Source of the DNA: CAYONQ01 sp964405375
Lineage (GTDB): Bacteria > Planctomycetota > Phycisphaerae > Sedimentisphaerales > Anaerobacaceae
DNA: 7,973 bases
Direction of reading: 5' to 3'
NCBI GenBank assembly: GCA_964405375.1
Contig: CAYONQ010000099.1
Span: forward strand, 1 to 7,973
Shown in pieces: positions 1 through 4,857 of the stretch (positions within the stretch are counted from its first letter, which is position 1; each line of letters starts with the position of its first letter). Made by a program: the position numbers and the translations under genes. A model generated the notes under the pieces. It searched no databases and had not been told where the DNA came from. It saw only the letters and a program-made list of their open reading frames with translations.

Positions 1-28
1 ATCGGACAAAAACAAACTTTTACTTCAA

Positions 29-700
29 TTATCTAAAATACTGTGAACGGAAACCTTTTTTTAAGTCTTTATAATGTTCGGAACTATGAATTGGCTCGTC
101 AACTTTTCTTTCCCCCTCAAGTAAAGTAATGATATTTAAGTCAATATCAAAATATGACATTATCGTATGAGAAGAATGGCTACCATAAGTGATTTTATTT
201 TTAGGATTACTATAATCGCCTGTCAACTGGCTTTCTAATTGAAGCAATACGCAGTCAATATTTGGTATTATGCTTTTTAGCAAACTAAAATCGACCATTA
301 TTCTTTTCAACATCGCATTTTCTGTATATGCCTTACACTCAATTCCCATTACCATTTTCTTGTCAATCGAAACCTGAACATCCGTTTTCAACCCGTAGTA
401 ATGATCAGAAATATTATCAAGTATATATTCACGAACTTCTTTGTGTTTTAGTCTGTCGATGTAAGGCTTATTGATTGGAAGTTTAACAGTCTGCTTCTCC
501 AAGGATAGTCTTTCTGATTTGCCATTAAGATTTTGCCAAGCAATTGCTACCATGTGTTTAGCAATACTTTCGACAAGTTTACCTTTTCCTGCACGAATTA
601 TACCACCAAAAGCCCTTTCTTCGTCATCATTAGCCTCTGCTTCGATACCTTTAACAAGAATCTCATAGGCTTTCACGATTTCATCTACACTATACGGCAT
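29..700 (-). CDS. Type II restriction endonuclease, PD-(D/E)XK fold (putative)
   Basis: This 223-residue protein is probably the DNA-cleaving partner of the methyltransferase just upstream. It has no signal peptide or membrane segment, so it should act in the cytoplasm. The visible catalytic pattern is Asp107 (in KTDVQV), then about 14 residues later a hydrophobic strand ending in Glu121-Cys-Lys123, which is the D-X(n)-E-X-K arrangement of PD-(D/E)XK nucleases. The size of just over 220 residues suits a simple homodimeric type IIP enzyme. The start ATG at 700 lies 9 bases after the methyltransferase stop. Its likely ribosome site, GGTGAG, sits 8 bases upstream and inside the end of the methyltransferase gene, so translation may be coupled and the methylase made first. 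No controller (C) protein gene is present. The gene is AT-rich like its partner. The recognition sequence cannot be read from the protein. The call rests on context plus the catalytic pattern; overall similarity to a named endonuclease family was not established. Confidence 0.75.
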   Translation of the reverse strand: MPYSVDEIVKAYEILVKGIEAEANDDEERAFGGIIRAGKGKLVESIAKHMVAIAWQNLNGKSERLSLEKQTVKLPINKPYIDRLKHKEVREYILDNISDHYYGLKTDVQVSIDKKMVMGIECKAYTENAMLKRIMVDFSLLKSIIPNIDCVLLQLESQLTGDYSNPKNKITYGSHSSHTIMSYFDIDLNIITLLEGERKVDEPIHSSEHYKDLKKGFRSQYFR

Positions 701-709
701 TGTTTTTTC

Positions 710-1849
710 TCACCATAAAATTGAACTTAAACGAATTTCGGCTTTTTTGCAATACTCTTTGGAAATATCAATTCCTATGTATTTTCGACCAGTCATTTTT
801 GCGATAAATGTTGTTGTTCCCACTCCATTAAATGGGTCTAATATAACATCATTCTGGAAACTAAATAACTTCAAAACTCTTGTTGCTAATTCTTCAGGAA
901 ACATTGCTGGATGTTTATAATCTTTCATGTTCCTTTCTGGTGCAATAGACCATTTGCCAACAACCCATTTTTTGAATTCATCTGCTACAATGTCGACGTC
1001 TTCGGCGCGTCCCTCTTTTTTGAGTGTGCCTTTGCAGAAAATCTCCAGAAACTCCCAAGTATATTTCAGATAAGGGTTGCTCGGACTTTTCCAGCTTCCC
1101 CACGCAGTATATTTACAGTTGTAATTATTTTTCTCCCAAAGTATTTCACCTTTCCAGATTAGTTTCCGGTTGATAAAGAAATTACTTATGATGTGATGAC
1201 AGGGAACATAGTCGGAAAATAGCGGTTGTATATTTACTATTATTCTGCCACCAAATTTGAGAACCCTGATACATTCATCAAATATTTTGAAAAGCTTCTC
1301 AAAATAATCTTCCCAGATGTGATCATCAGCATTTTTCTCATAATCAAGGCCGAAGTTATAAGGCGGTGAAGTAAAAATCAAATCTATGGAATTTTCCGGA
1401 AGCTCTCTGAGAATCGTCTCACTATCACCACATATGATCCTGTTCAAGTATTTGTCGGGGACAGTATTAACGACCGTATTTGTAAAACCATTATCACGAG
1501 CATAGTAATATTGTCCTCTCTTTTCTTCCTTCTGCCCCCTGTTTTTTACTTTTCTTTCTTTATTATAATCGACATAATTTCTTTTTTTTCCTTTAATTCC
1601 ATAGCTCTTTACGGCTTCGATCTTCTCTACAACTTGTCCAAGTAATTGGCTTTTTGTTTGGCTATCAATATGAGAACACTTGTCTTTCAGAGAATCGACG
1701 TTAATCTGCTTAAGACAGATAACCAAAGAATTGTTCTTCTTTACAATTCTGACCTCATCTTCTTTAAAGGTTTTGTTGAATAATTCGACAGCTTGTCTGT
1801 CGTCTGTTGTCATATCTGAAAAAGTGGATAAGTCTAAAAATTTATACAT
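710..1849 (-). CDS. Beta-class site-specific DNA methyltransferase (probable N4-cytosine) of a type II R-M system
   Basis: This 379-residue protein transfers a methyl group from S-adenosylmethionine to an exocyclic amino group in its target DNA, protecting it from the adjacent endonuclease. The catalytic motif IV is Thr-Ser-Pro-Pro-Tyr at residues 160-164. The SAM-binding motif I follows much later as DPFNGVGTT (338-346), with GRKYIGID (355-361) as motif II. Having motif IV before motif I defines the beta class. TSPPY favours N4-cytosine over N6-adenine methylation but does not prove it. HPAMFPEEL (313-321) matches the motif X region. The first 130 residues precede the catalytic domain and include a very basic stretch at about 87-111; I cannot assign that part, which may bind DNA. 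The start ATG at 1849 has AAGGGA 6 bases upstream. It is the first gene of a two-gene unit with the nuclease. Its low G+C compared with the cbi genes suggests transfer. Confidence 0.95.
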   Translation of the reverse strand: MYKFLDLSTFSDMTTDDRQAVELFNKTFKEDEVRIVKKNNSLVICLKQINVDSLKDKCSHIDSQTKSQLLGQVVEKIEAVKSYGIKGKKRNYVDYNKERKVKNRGQKEEKRGQYYYARDNGFTNTVVNTVPDKYLNRIICGDSETILRELPENSIDLIFTSPPYNFGLDYEKNADDHIWEDYFEKLFKIFDECIRVLKFGGRIIVNIQPLFSDYVPCHHIISNFFINRKLIWKGEILWEKNNYNCKYTAWGSWKSPSNPYLKYTWEFLEIFCKGTLKKEGRAEDVDIVADEFKKWVVGKWSIAPERNMKDYKHPAMFPEELATRVLKLFSFQNDVILDPFNGVGTTTFIAKMTGRKYIGIDISKEYCKKAEIRLSSILW

Positions 1850-1883
1850 TTATGATCCCTTGTTTTTTAACCTTTGACCTTAC

Positions 1884-1912
1884 ATTCTCTATAATTCTCA
1901 TCTTTTTGTCAA
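1884..1912 (-). promoter_or_regulatory. Sigma70-type promoter of the R-M pair
   Basis: On the minus strand a perfect TTGACA (-35, bases 1912-1907) is followed by 17 bases and GAGAAT (1889-1884), a 4-of-6 match to TATAAT. An alternative -10, TATAGA, lies 13 bases after the -35 and is badly spaced. Transcription from the first pair would start near 1877, giving a leader of about 28 bases before the methyltransferase ATG. No inverted repeat of the kind expected for a C-protein operator was seen here. Confidence 0.5.
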
Positions 1913-1949
1913 AACTTACTTTCCCCATTTATAACGAACCGCACCCCAC

Positions 1950-1978
1950 ACACTACCCTAAATTTTCTAATCCGTCAA
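1950..1978. repeat. 29-base dispersed repeat, copy 1
   Basis: This segment begins ACACTACCC and ends CTAATCCGTCAA. Compared with 2514-2542 it differs at 3 of 29 positions, all in the middle. It directly follows a C-rich run and lies 48 bases ahead of the first seven-base-period array. Confidence 0.6.
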
Positions 1979-2026
1979 ACCAAAACCATCTAACGGCAAC
2001 TCTCTCGCATTTATCCCCTCAATCCT

Positions 2027-2097
2027 GCTCTCTGCCCTCCGTCTTCTGTCTTCTGTCTTTCTCCTACACGCTGTACGCCGTCCGCTAAACGCTTTAC
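2027..2097. repeat. Degenerate seven-base-period array 1
   Basis: Ten consecutive heptamers can be read with one extra base between the fifth and sixth: GCTCTCT, GCCCTCC, GTCTTCT, GTCTTCT, GTCTTTC, then CCTACAC, GCTGTAC, GCCGTCC, GCTAAAC, GCTTTAC. Nine of the ten begin with G followed by a pyrimidine. The first half varies around GTCTTCT and the second half around GCNNNAC, so the period is kept while the unit sequence drifts. No coding role is evident. Confidence 0.7.
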
Positions 2098-2143
2098 TTT
2101 TTTATCCCCAAATCCGCAAATTCTTTCAACCAAATATCGAAGA

Positions 2144-2158
2144 TTCGCCTACGGCGAA
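2144..2158. repeat. Short perfect hairpin
   Basis: TTCGCC and GGCGAA form six perfect base pairs around the three-base loop TAC. There is no T-run on either side, so a terminator role is unlikely. It sits between array 1 and the next hairpin within the repeat mosaic. Confidence 0.5.
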
Positions 2159-2195
2159 CTATCCCCAAACTCCCAACCCTCAACTCAAAACCCTG

Positions 2196-2213
2196 TACCC
2201 GCGAAGGCGGGTA
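2196..2213. repeat. CCCGC/GCGGG hairpin repeat
   Basis: TACCCGC (2196-2202), loop GAAG and GCGGGTA (2207-2213) give a perfect seven-pair hairpin, followed by TCCAG. The core CCCGCGAAGGCGGG next to ATCCAG resembles a dispersed intergenic repeat I remember from many proteobacterial and environmental genomes. That resemblance is from memory and unverified. Confidence 0.6.
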
Positions 2214-2226
2214 TCCAGTCTGCTCT

Positions 2227-2302
2227 GCCCTCTGTCCTTTGTCTTCCGACTTTTGCCCACGAGTCACGGGTCACGTGCCCCGGGTCACGAACTACGTTCC
2301 AG
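2227..2302. repeat. Degenerate seven-base-period array 2
   Basis: Eleven successive units can be read, each starting with G: GCCCTCT, GTCCTTT, GTCTTCC, GACTTTT, the six-base GCCCAC, GAGTCAC, GGGTCAC, GTGCCCC, GGGTCAC, GAACTAC, GTTCCAG. The early units resemble the first half of array 1. The middle units are variants of GGGTCAC. The shared period and shared leading G link this array to the one at 2027-2097. Confidence 0.7.
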
Positions 2303-2323
2303 CGGCAGGTTGGCTTCAAAGAA

Positions 2324-2401
2324 GAATCCCGTCATAAGGGATTCGGCGGATAAGGCCGAAGGGCGTCGCAGACACCCGTGTCGAGAAAGCCCTCCGCCGA
2401 A
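2324..2401. repeat. Nested-hairpin palindromic element
   Basis: A first hairpin pairs GAATCCC (2324-2330) with GGGATTC (2338-2344) over a seven-base loop. A larger one overlaps it by three bases. TTCGGCGGA (2342-2350) pairs perfectly with TCCGCCGAA (2393-2401), enclosing GGGC (2361-2364) with GCCC (2389-2392) and GACAC (2371-2375) with GTGTC (2378-2382), or four pairs with a four-base loop. Three nested helices over 60 bases are unlikely by chance. It could be a palindromic mobile repeat (REP- or MITE-like) or a folded RNA; no flanking promoter was recognised. Confidence 0.6.
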
Positions 2402-2446
2402 GATGCAAAGACAACCCTGTGTTGATTCGTGTTCATTTGTGGCTAA

Positions 2447-2507
2447 TTTTTCTTCGTGTCTTCGTGCCTTAGTGGCTACATTTCTCCGCGCTCTCTGTGA
2501 GCTCTGT
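2447..2507. repeat. Eight-base-period repeat block, copy A
   Basis: The first 40 bases (2447-2486) match 2951-2990 at 39 of 40 positions. From 2452 the sequence divides into octamers: CTTCGTGT, CTTCGTGC, CTTAGTGG, CTACATTT, CTCCGCGC, TCTCTGTG, AGCTCTGT. The minus strand reads as variants of GGCACGAAGACACGAAG, a phrase I remember from intergenic repeats in many genomes (unverified). Confidence 0.75.
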
Positions 2508-2513
2508 GGCTAT

Positions 2514-2542
2514 ACACTACCCAAAATCCTCTAATCCGTCAA
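2514..2542. repeat. 29-base dispersed repeat, copy 2
   Basis: This is the second copy of the sequence at 1950-1978, matching it at 26 of 29 positions. Both copies carry ACACTACCC at the start and the exact 13-mer TCTAATCCGTCAA at the end. It follows directly after the eight-base-period block A. Confidence 0.6.
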
Positions 2543-2576
2543 CACCAAAGAATTCCCCTCGCAGCACAGCTTTTAA

Positions 2577-2656
2577 CCCTGAGCGTAGTCGAATGGGGAA
2601 GACCCCAGAACGCTTGCCACGGCGTAGCTTTCGCGAAGCCGGGTTGTTATCTGGGG
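2577..2656. repeat. Composite palindromic repeat
   Basis: It opens with CCCTGAGCGTAGTCGAATGG (2577-2596), close to a dispersed intergenic repeat I remember as CCCTGAGCG(A/T)AGTCGAAGGG (unverified). Next come CCCCAGA (2603-2609) and TCTGGGG (2650-2656), a perfect seven-base inverted pair. They enclose ACGC/GCGT (2610-2613 and 2622-2625) and GCTT/AAGC (2627-2630 and 2636-2639) with TTCGCGAA at the centre of the latter. There is no open frame of interest. Confidence 0.55.
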
Positions 2657-2672
2657 CCCGGTCGTCTTTTCC

Positions 2673-2707
2673 AAATAATAAAACATCATTTATCAATCAT
2701 CAATTAC
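2673..2707. repeat. Degenerate seven-base-period array 3 (AT-rich)
   Basis: Five heptamers run in register: AAATAAT, AAAACAT, CATTTAT, CAATCAT, CAATTAC. On the minus strand they read GTAATTG, ATGATTG, ATAAATG and so on. The composition differs from arrays 1 and 2, but the period is the same. Confidence 0.5.
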
Positions 2708-2709
2708 AA

Positions 2710-2841
2710 AAGCCGGCTTCACACCGGCCAACAAAGTTGGCCGCCGGACAAAGGTTTTGAACTGAACGCAGAAGCTTGCTTTGAGTACTGTTTAAGACTT
2801 TGGACGGCCAGGCCGTTTGAAAAACGCCTCCGGTGAAGCCG
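2710..2841. repeat. Inverted-repeat-bounded GC-rich element (MITE-like)
   Basis: CGGCTTCAC (2714-2722) and GTGAAGCCG (2833-2841) are perfect nine-base inverted ends about 128 bases apart. Inside are CGGCCAAC/GTTGGCCG around an AAA loop (2725-2743) and the odd palindrome ACGGCC-A-GGCCGT (2804-2816). The segments near 2743-2760 and 2790-2807 are also partly complementary (both contain CCG, CAAAG and AAC in order when compared on opposite strands). AAGCCGGCTT (2710-2719) is a perfect ten-base palindrome at the left edge. No target-site duplication was recognised. Confidence 0.45.
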
Positions 2842-2887
2842 ATTCCCTCTGCGGCCAATCTTTTTGTGCCTTTTCGTGGCCTAAAAA

Positions 2888-2945
2888 ATCCTGTCATCCT
2901 GTCCAAAAAGTCTCTGCGGTCTTTGCGCTCTCGGCGTTCTCCGCG
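2888..2945. repeat. Eight- and nine-base-period repeats
   Basis: ATCCTGTC occurs twice in tandem (2888-2903). After AAAAAG comes TCTCTGCG, then three nonamers ending in GCG: GTCTTTGCG, CTCTCGGCG and TTCTCCGCG (2919-2945). This block runs straight into eight-base-period copy B, so both periods belong to one composite repeat. Confidence 0.6.
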
Positions 2946-2950
2946 GTTAC

Positions 2951-3011
2951 TTTTTCTTTGTGTCTTCGTGCCTTAGTGGCTACATTTCTCTGCGATCCCT
3001 GCGCACTCAGC
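2951..3011. repeat. Eight-base-period repeat block, copy B
   Basis: The first 40 bases differ from copy A at one position (T for C at 2959). Octamers continue as CTTTGTGT, CTTCGTGC, CTTAGTGG, CTACATTT, CTCTGCGA, TCCCTGCG, CACTCAGC. Beyond base 2990 the two copies diverge but keep the same rhythm, which suggests drift after duplication, or expansion from a shared motif. Confidence 0.75.
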
Positions 3012-3029
3012 GGTTAAAATTCGTCTCTC

Positions 3030-3110
3030 TTTTTCTCATTTTTTCTCATTTTTTCTCTATTTTTCCCAAAAACGTACCTATTTTTCTTCATTTTTCTTCA
3101 TTTTTCTCCT
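3030..3110. repeat. Ten-base-period T-tract array
   Basis: Units read TTTTTCTCAT twice, TTTTTCTCTA, TTTTTCCCAA, one divergent decamer (AAACGTACCT plus one base), then TTTTTCTTCA twice and TTTTTCTCCT. Seven of eight units begin with five T residues, repeated every ten bases. A/T tracts spaced at about one helical turn are the classic arrangement for intrinsically curved DNA. Curvature is an inference from that spacing. Confidence 0.75.
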
Positions 3111-3120
3111 GCTTATCTTA

Positions 3121-3195
3121 CCCAAACCACCCAACTTGACCCACCAACCCTCATTTTTAACCCAAAAACCCACATCCCCCTTTAAAATAAACCCC
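3121..3195 (-). other. Cluster of C-runs (G-runs on the transcribed strand sense)
   Basis: Eight runs of three or more C occur on the plus strand at 3121, 3130, 3140, 3148, 3161, 3169, 3176 (five C) and 3192 (four C). A minus-strand transcript reading past cbiO would carry G3-5 runs separated by 4 to 12 bases, compatible with G-quadruplex folding. No function is shown by the sequence. Confidence 0.4.
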
Positions 3196-3226
3196 AAAAA
3201 TCGGTGTTTTTTAAAAATTCCGGATA
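3196..3226 (-). terminator. Weak intrinsic terminator candidate after cbiO
   Basis: On the minus strand, 16 bases after the cbiO stop, ATCCGG is followed by an A/T-rich middle and CCGAT, then a run of T. The stem needs a one-base bulge and its central TTTTT/AAAAA part has almost no loop, so it is a poor hairpin. It is the only terminator-like element near the end of the transporter genes. Confidence 0.3.
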
Positions 3227-3241
3227 ATTATAGTTCACAAT

Positions 3242-3976
3242 TTACAAGCGAGACTTACTTTTTTTGCTCGGCACTTCCAGGCCGTGTTCAGTCATCAGTC
3301 TATAGTCCGACATTATTTTTTTAGCGTCGCCGTCTGCGATAATTCGGCCTTTGTCGAGCAGAGTGGCCCTGTCGGCGATTGCGGCTGCGAAATCCATATT
3401 GCAGGTTGCTATTATCAGGGTCTGGGGCAGGCCGGCGAGCAGCTTTATGAGATTGTTGCGGTTTCTTGGGTCAAGGTTGCCGTCGGGTTCATCGAGCGTA
3501 ATTATTTTTGGTGTCATCGACAGTATCGTTGCTATGGCGGCGGCCCTTTTCTGCCCGGCTGACAAATGATGCGGTGGCTTATCAGCCATTTCGGCCAGCC
3601 CCACGGTTCGCAGCGCATCGGCAACGCGTGTCTTTACCTGCTCCGGTTCGAGGCCCATATTAAGCGGGCCGAACGCCACATCGTCAAATAAAGTGGGCAT
3701 AAACAACTGGTCGTCGGGGTTTTCCAGGCAGCAGCCGAGCAAGGTGCGAACGGTTTTCAGATTTTTTTTCTTGATTTGTAGGCCGTCAACGAGCACCTCT
3801 CCGGTTCCCTTTATAAAGCCGGCCATCGCAAGAAGCAGCGTTGATTTGCCCGCCCCGTTGGGGCCTATCAGGGCGAGCTTTTGGCCGTGTTCGACGCTTA
3901 AGCTTATCTCGCTTAAAGCAACTGTGCCGTCAGGATACTTATATGAAAAGTTTTTCAGCTCGATTGCATTCGGCAT
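3242..3976 (-). CDS. cbiO: Nickel/cobalt ECF importer ATPase CbiO
   Basis: This 244-residue ABC ATPase powers the CbiMQO nickel/cobalt importer from the cytoplasmic face. Visible motifs are Walker A GPNGAGKS (38-45), Q-loop NPDDQLF (86-92, Gln90), signature LSAGQ (138-142, the form common in CbiO proteins), Walker B IITLDEP (158-164, catalytic Glu163) and D-loop NLDP (167-170). The H-loop is unusual. Where relatives have Ala-Thr-His-Asp, this protein reads Ala-Thr-Cys-Asn (190-193), so the switch histidine that contacts the ATP gamma-phosphate appears to be cysteine. The rest of the protein is intact and of normal length, so this is not an obvious pseudogene. The ATG at 3976 lies 9 bases after the cbiQ stop, and its AGGGG ribosome site overlaps that stop codon, implying coupled translation. 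The metal specificity is set by CbiM, not by this subunit. Confidence 0.93.
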   Translation of the reverse strand: MPNAIELKNFSYKYPDGTVALSEISLSVEHGQKLALIGPNGAGKSTLLLAMAGFIKGTGEVLVDGLQIKKKNLKTVRTLLGCCLENPDDQLFMPTLFDDVAFGPLNMGLEPEQVKTRVADALRTVGLAEMADKPPHHLSAGQKRAAAIATILSMTPKIITLDEPDGNLDPRNRNNLIKLLAGLPQTLIIATCNMDFAAAIADRATLLDKGRIIADGDAKKIMSDYRLMTEHGLEVPSKKSKSRL

Positions 3977-3985
3977 TAAAGGCCC

Positions 3986-4762
3986 CTACTGCAAAACGGG
4001 TTTTACAAGAAGGTATAATCCCAGCATAAAGGATGCGGCGGTGAGCAGAAATAGTAAATCACGGCGGCGAATCCGCAGTTTCGAGAGCGTATGCCAGCTT
4101 CCGTCAAAGCCGCGGGCCTGCATTGCGATGTTTATGTGCTCGGCGGTATCAATGCTTCGGACAAATAAAGAGCCGACCATAGCGGCTGCGATTTTTAGCT
4201 CCGCCTTAAGGCCCAGATTCCGCATGCTTCTGGCTGCTCTGGCACGCAATATATGATGTGCCCTGTCGATAAGGACAAATATGTAGCGGTACAAAAAGCC
4301 AAGCTGGATAATCAGCAGCTTCGGCAGCCCAAGCCGTTGCAGGCCGGTGAGTAAATCGCTGAACCGCGTGGTGGACACCAGCGCTATCAGAGCCATCATC
4401 GTAACAACGAATTTTCCGAGAATTACGAAACATCGCATCCAGCCGAGCGAGCTCTGCCAGGAGAACGGGCCAAAGGCCACGGTAACAGGGGTTTTATCAT
4501 ACAAAGGACAGCTCAAGGCCAAGACCAAAACAAATGGGCTGACGAGCAATATATGTTTGAAGGCGAATTTCAAAGGGATTTTACCTAATACAAGGATGGC
4601 AAACGGCCCGACGGCATAACAGGCAAGAATGCTCAGCGACGTGCGAGGCAATGAGATAACCACAGCGGTAAAGATGAGCACAACTATGAACTTTACCCTG
4701 CTGTCGAGCCGATGTATGGGCGAGTCCTGATAGGAAAATTTGTCTATATGTGCATGGTGCAT
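3986..4762 (-). CDS. cbiQ: ECF transporter transmembrane (T) component CbiQ
   Basis: This 258-residue inner-membrane protein links the substrate-binding subunit CbiM to the ATPase CbiO. It begins MHHAHIDKFSY followed by SPIHRLDSRVK, the usual opening of CbiQ. Hydrophobic spans lie at about 23-37, 43-60, 68-84, 112-130 and 235-253. The long cytoplasmic part carries two ECF-T coupling motifs, ARAARS (174-179, Ser where Gly is more typical) and MQARGF (214-219), which sit in the grooves of the ATPases in solved ECF structures. The length is normal for the family. The start ATG at 4762 is forced: an in-frame TGA lies two codons upstream and no other Met is near. Its ribosome site is weak, unlike those of cbiM and cbiO. 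It lies between cbiM (95-base gap containing a stem-loop) and cbiO (9-base gap). Confidence 0.93.
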   Translation of the reverse strand: MHHAHIDKFSYQDSPIHRLDSRVKFIVVLIFTAVVISLPRTSLSILACYAVGPFAILVLGKIPLKFAFKHILLVSPFVLVLALSCPLYDKTPVTVAFGPFSWQSSLGWMRCFVILGKFVVTMMALIALVSTTRFSDLLTGLQRLGLPKLLIIQLGFLYRYIFVLIDRAHHILRARAARSMRNLGLKAELKIAAAMVGSLFVRSIDTAEHINIAMQARGFDGSWHTLSKLRIRRRDLLFLLTAASFMLGLYLLVKPVLQ

Positions 4763-4790
4763 TTTTCAAGCAAATCCCGCTTAACAGACC

Positions 4791-4827
4791 AATACCCGCA
4801 GAGCTGAAACCAGCTTCCACGGGTATT
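4791..4827 (-). promoter_or_regulatory. Stem-loop in the cbiM-cbiQ gap
   Basis: AATACCCG (4791-4798) and CGGGTATT (4820-4827) are perfect eight-base arms. Inside them AGCTG (4802-4806) and CAGCT (4811-4815) pair over a four-base loop, leaving a 3 by 4 internal loop. There is no T-run after it in the direction of transcription, so it is not a standard terminator. It lies 30 bases past the cbiM stop and 28 bases before the cbiQ start, and could protect mRNA ends or tune cbiQ expression. Confidence 0.5.
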
Positions 4828-4857
4828 CAGAAGCGATTGCACTGTCATTATAGCGAA

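Larger units (their letters stand above)
1850..3241. other. Gene-free, repeat-rich intergenic region
   Basis: These 1392 bases separate cbiO from the R-M pair. The plus strand is strongly pyrimidine-rich over long stretches, and open frames here translate only repeat sequence, so I annotate no gene. The region holds degenerate arrays with 7-, 8-9- and 10-base periods, at least two imperfect copies each of a 29-base and a 40-base sequence, and several perfect-arm hairpins, itemised separately. No transposase fragment, integrase, tRNA or convincing pseudogene was found. The methyltransferase promoter occupies the end next to 1850, and a weak terminator candidate for cbiO occupies the other end. 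Confidence 0.8.

Noticed and set aside
2253..2534. Open frame of 93 codons on the plus strand in the repeat region
   Set aside because: It translates the seven- and eight-base repeats, has no ribosome site or recognisable domain, and such repeat-derived frames are common artefacts.
2700..2906. Minus-strand 68-codon frame across the GC-rich element
   Set aside because: It runs through inverted repeats with no domain or convincing start, so the open frame follows from composition.
2027..3110. CRISPR array
   Set aside because: Repeats are short, degenerate and directly abutting, with no constant 23-40-base repeat, no unique spacers and no cas genes.
3693..4256. 187-codon plus-strand frame opposite cbiO and cbiQ
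   Set aside because: It is antisense to two clearly recognised transporter genes and resembles no protein I know.
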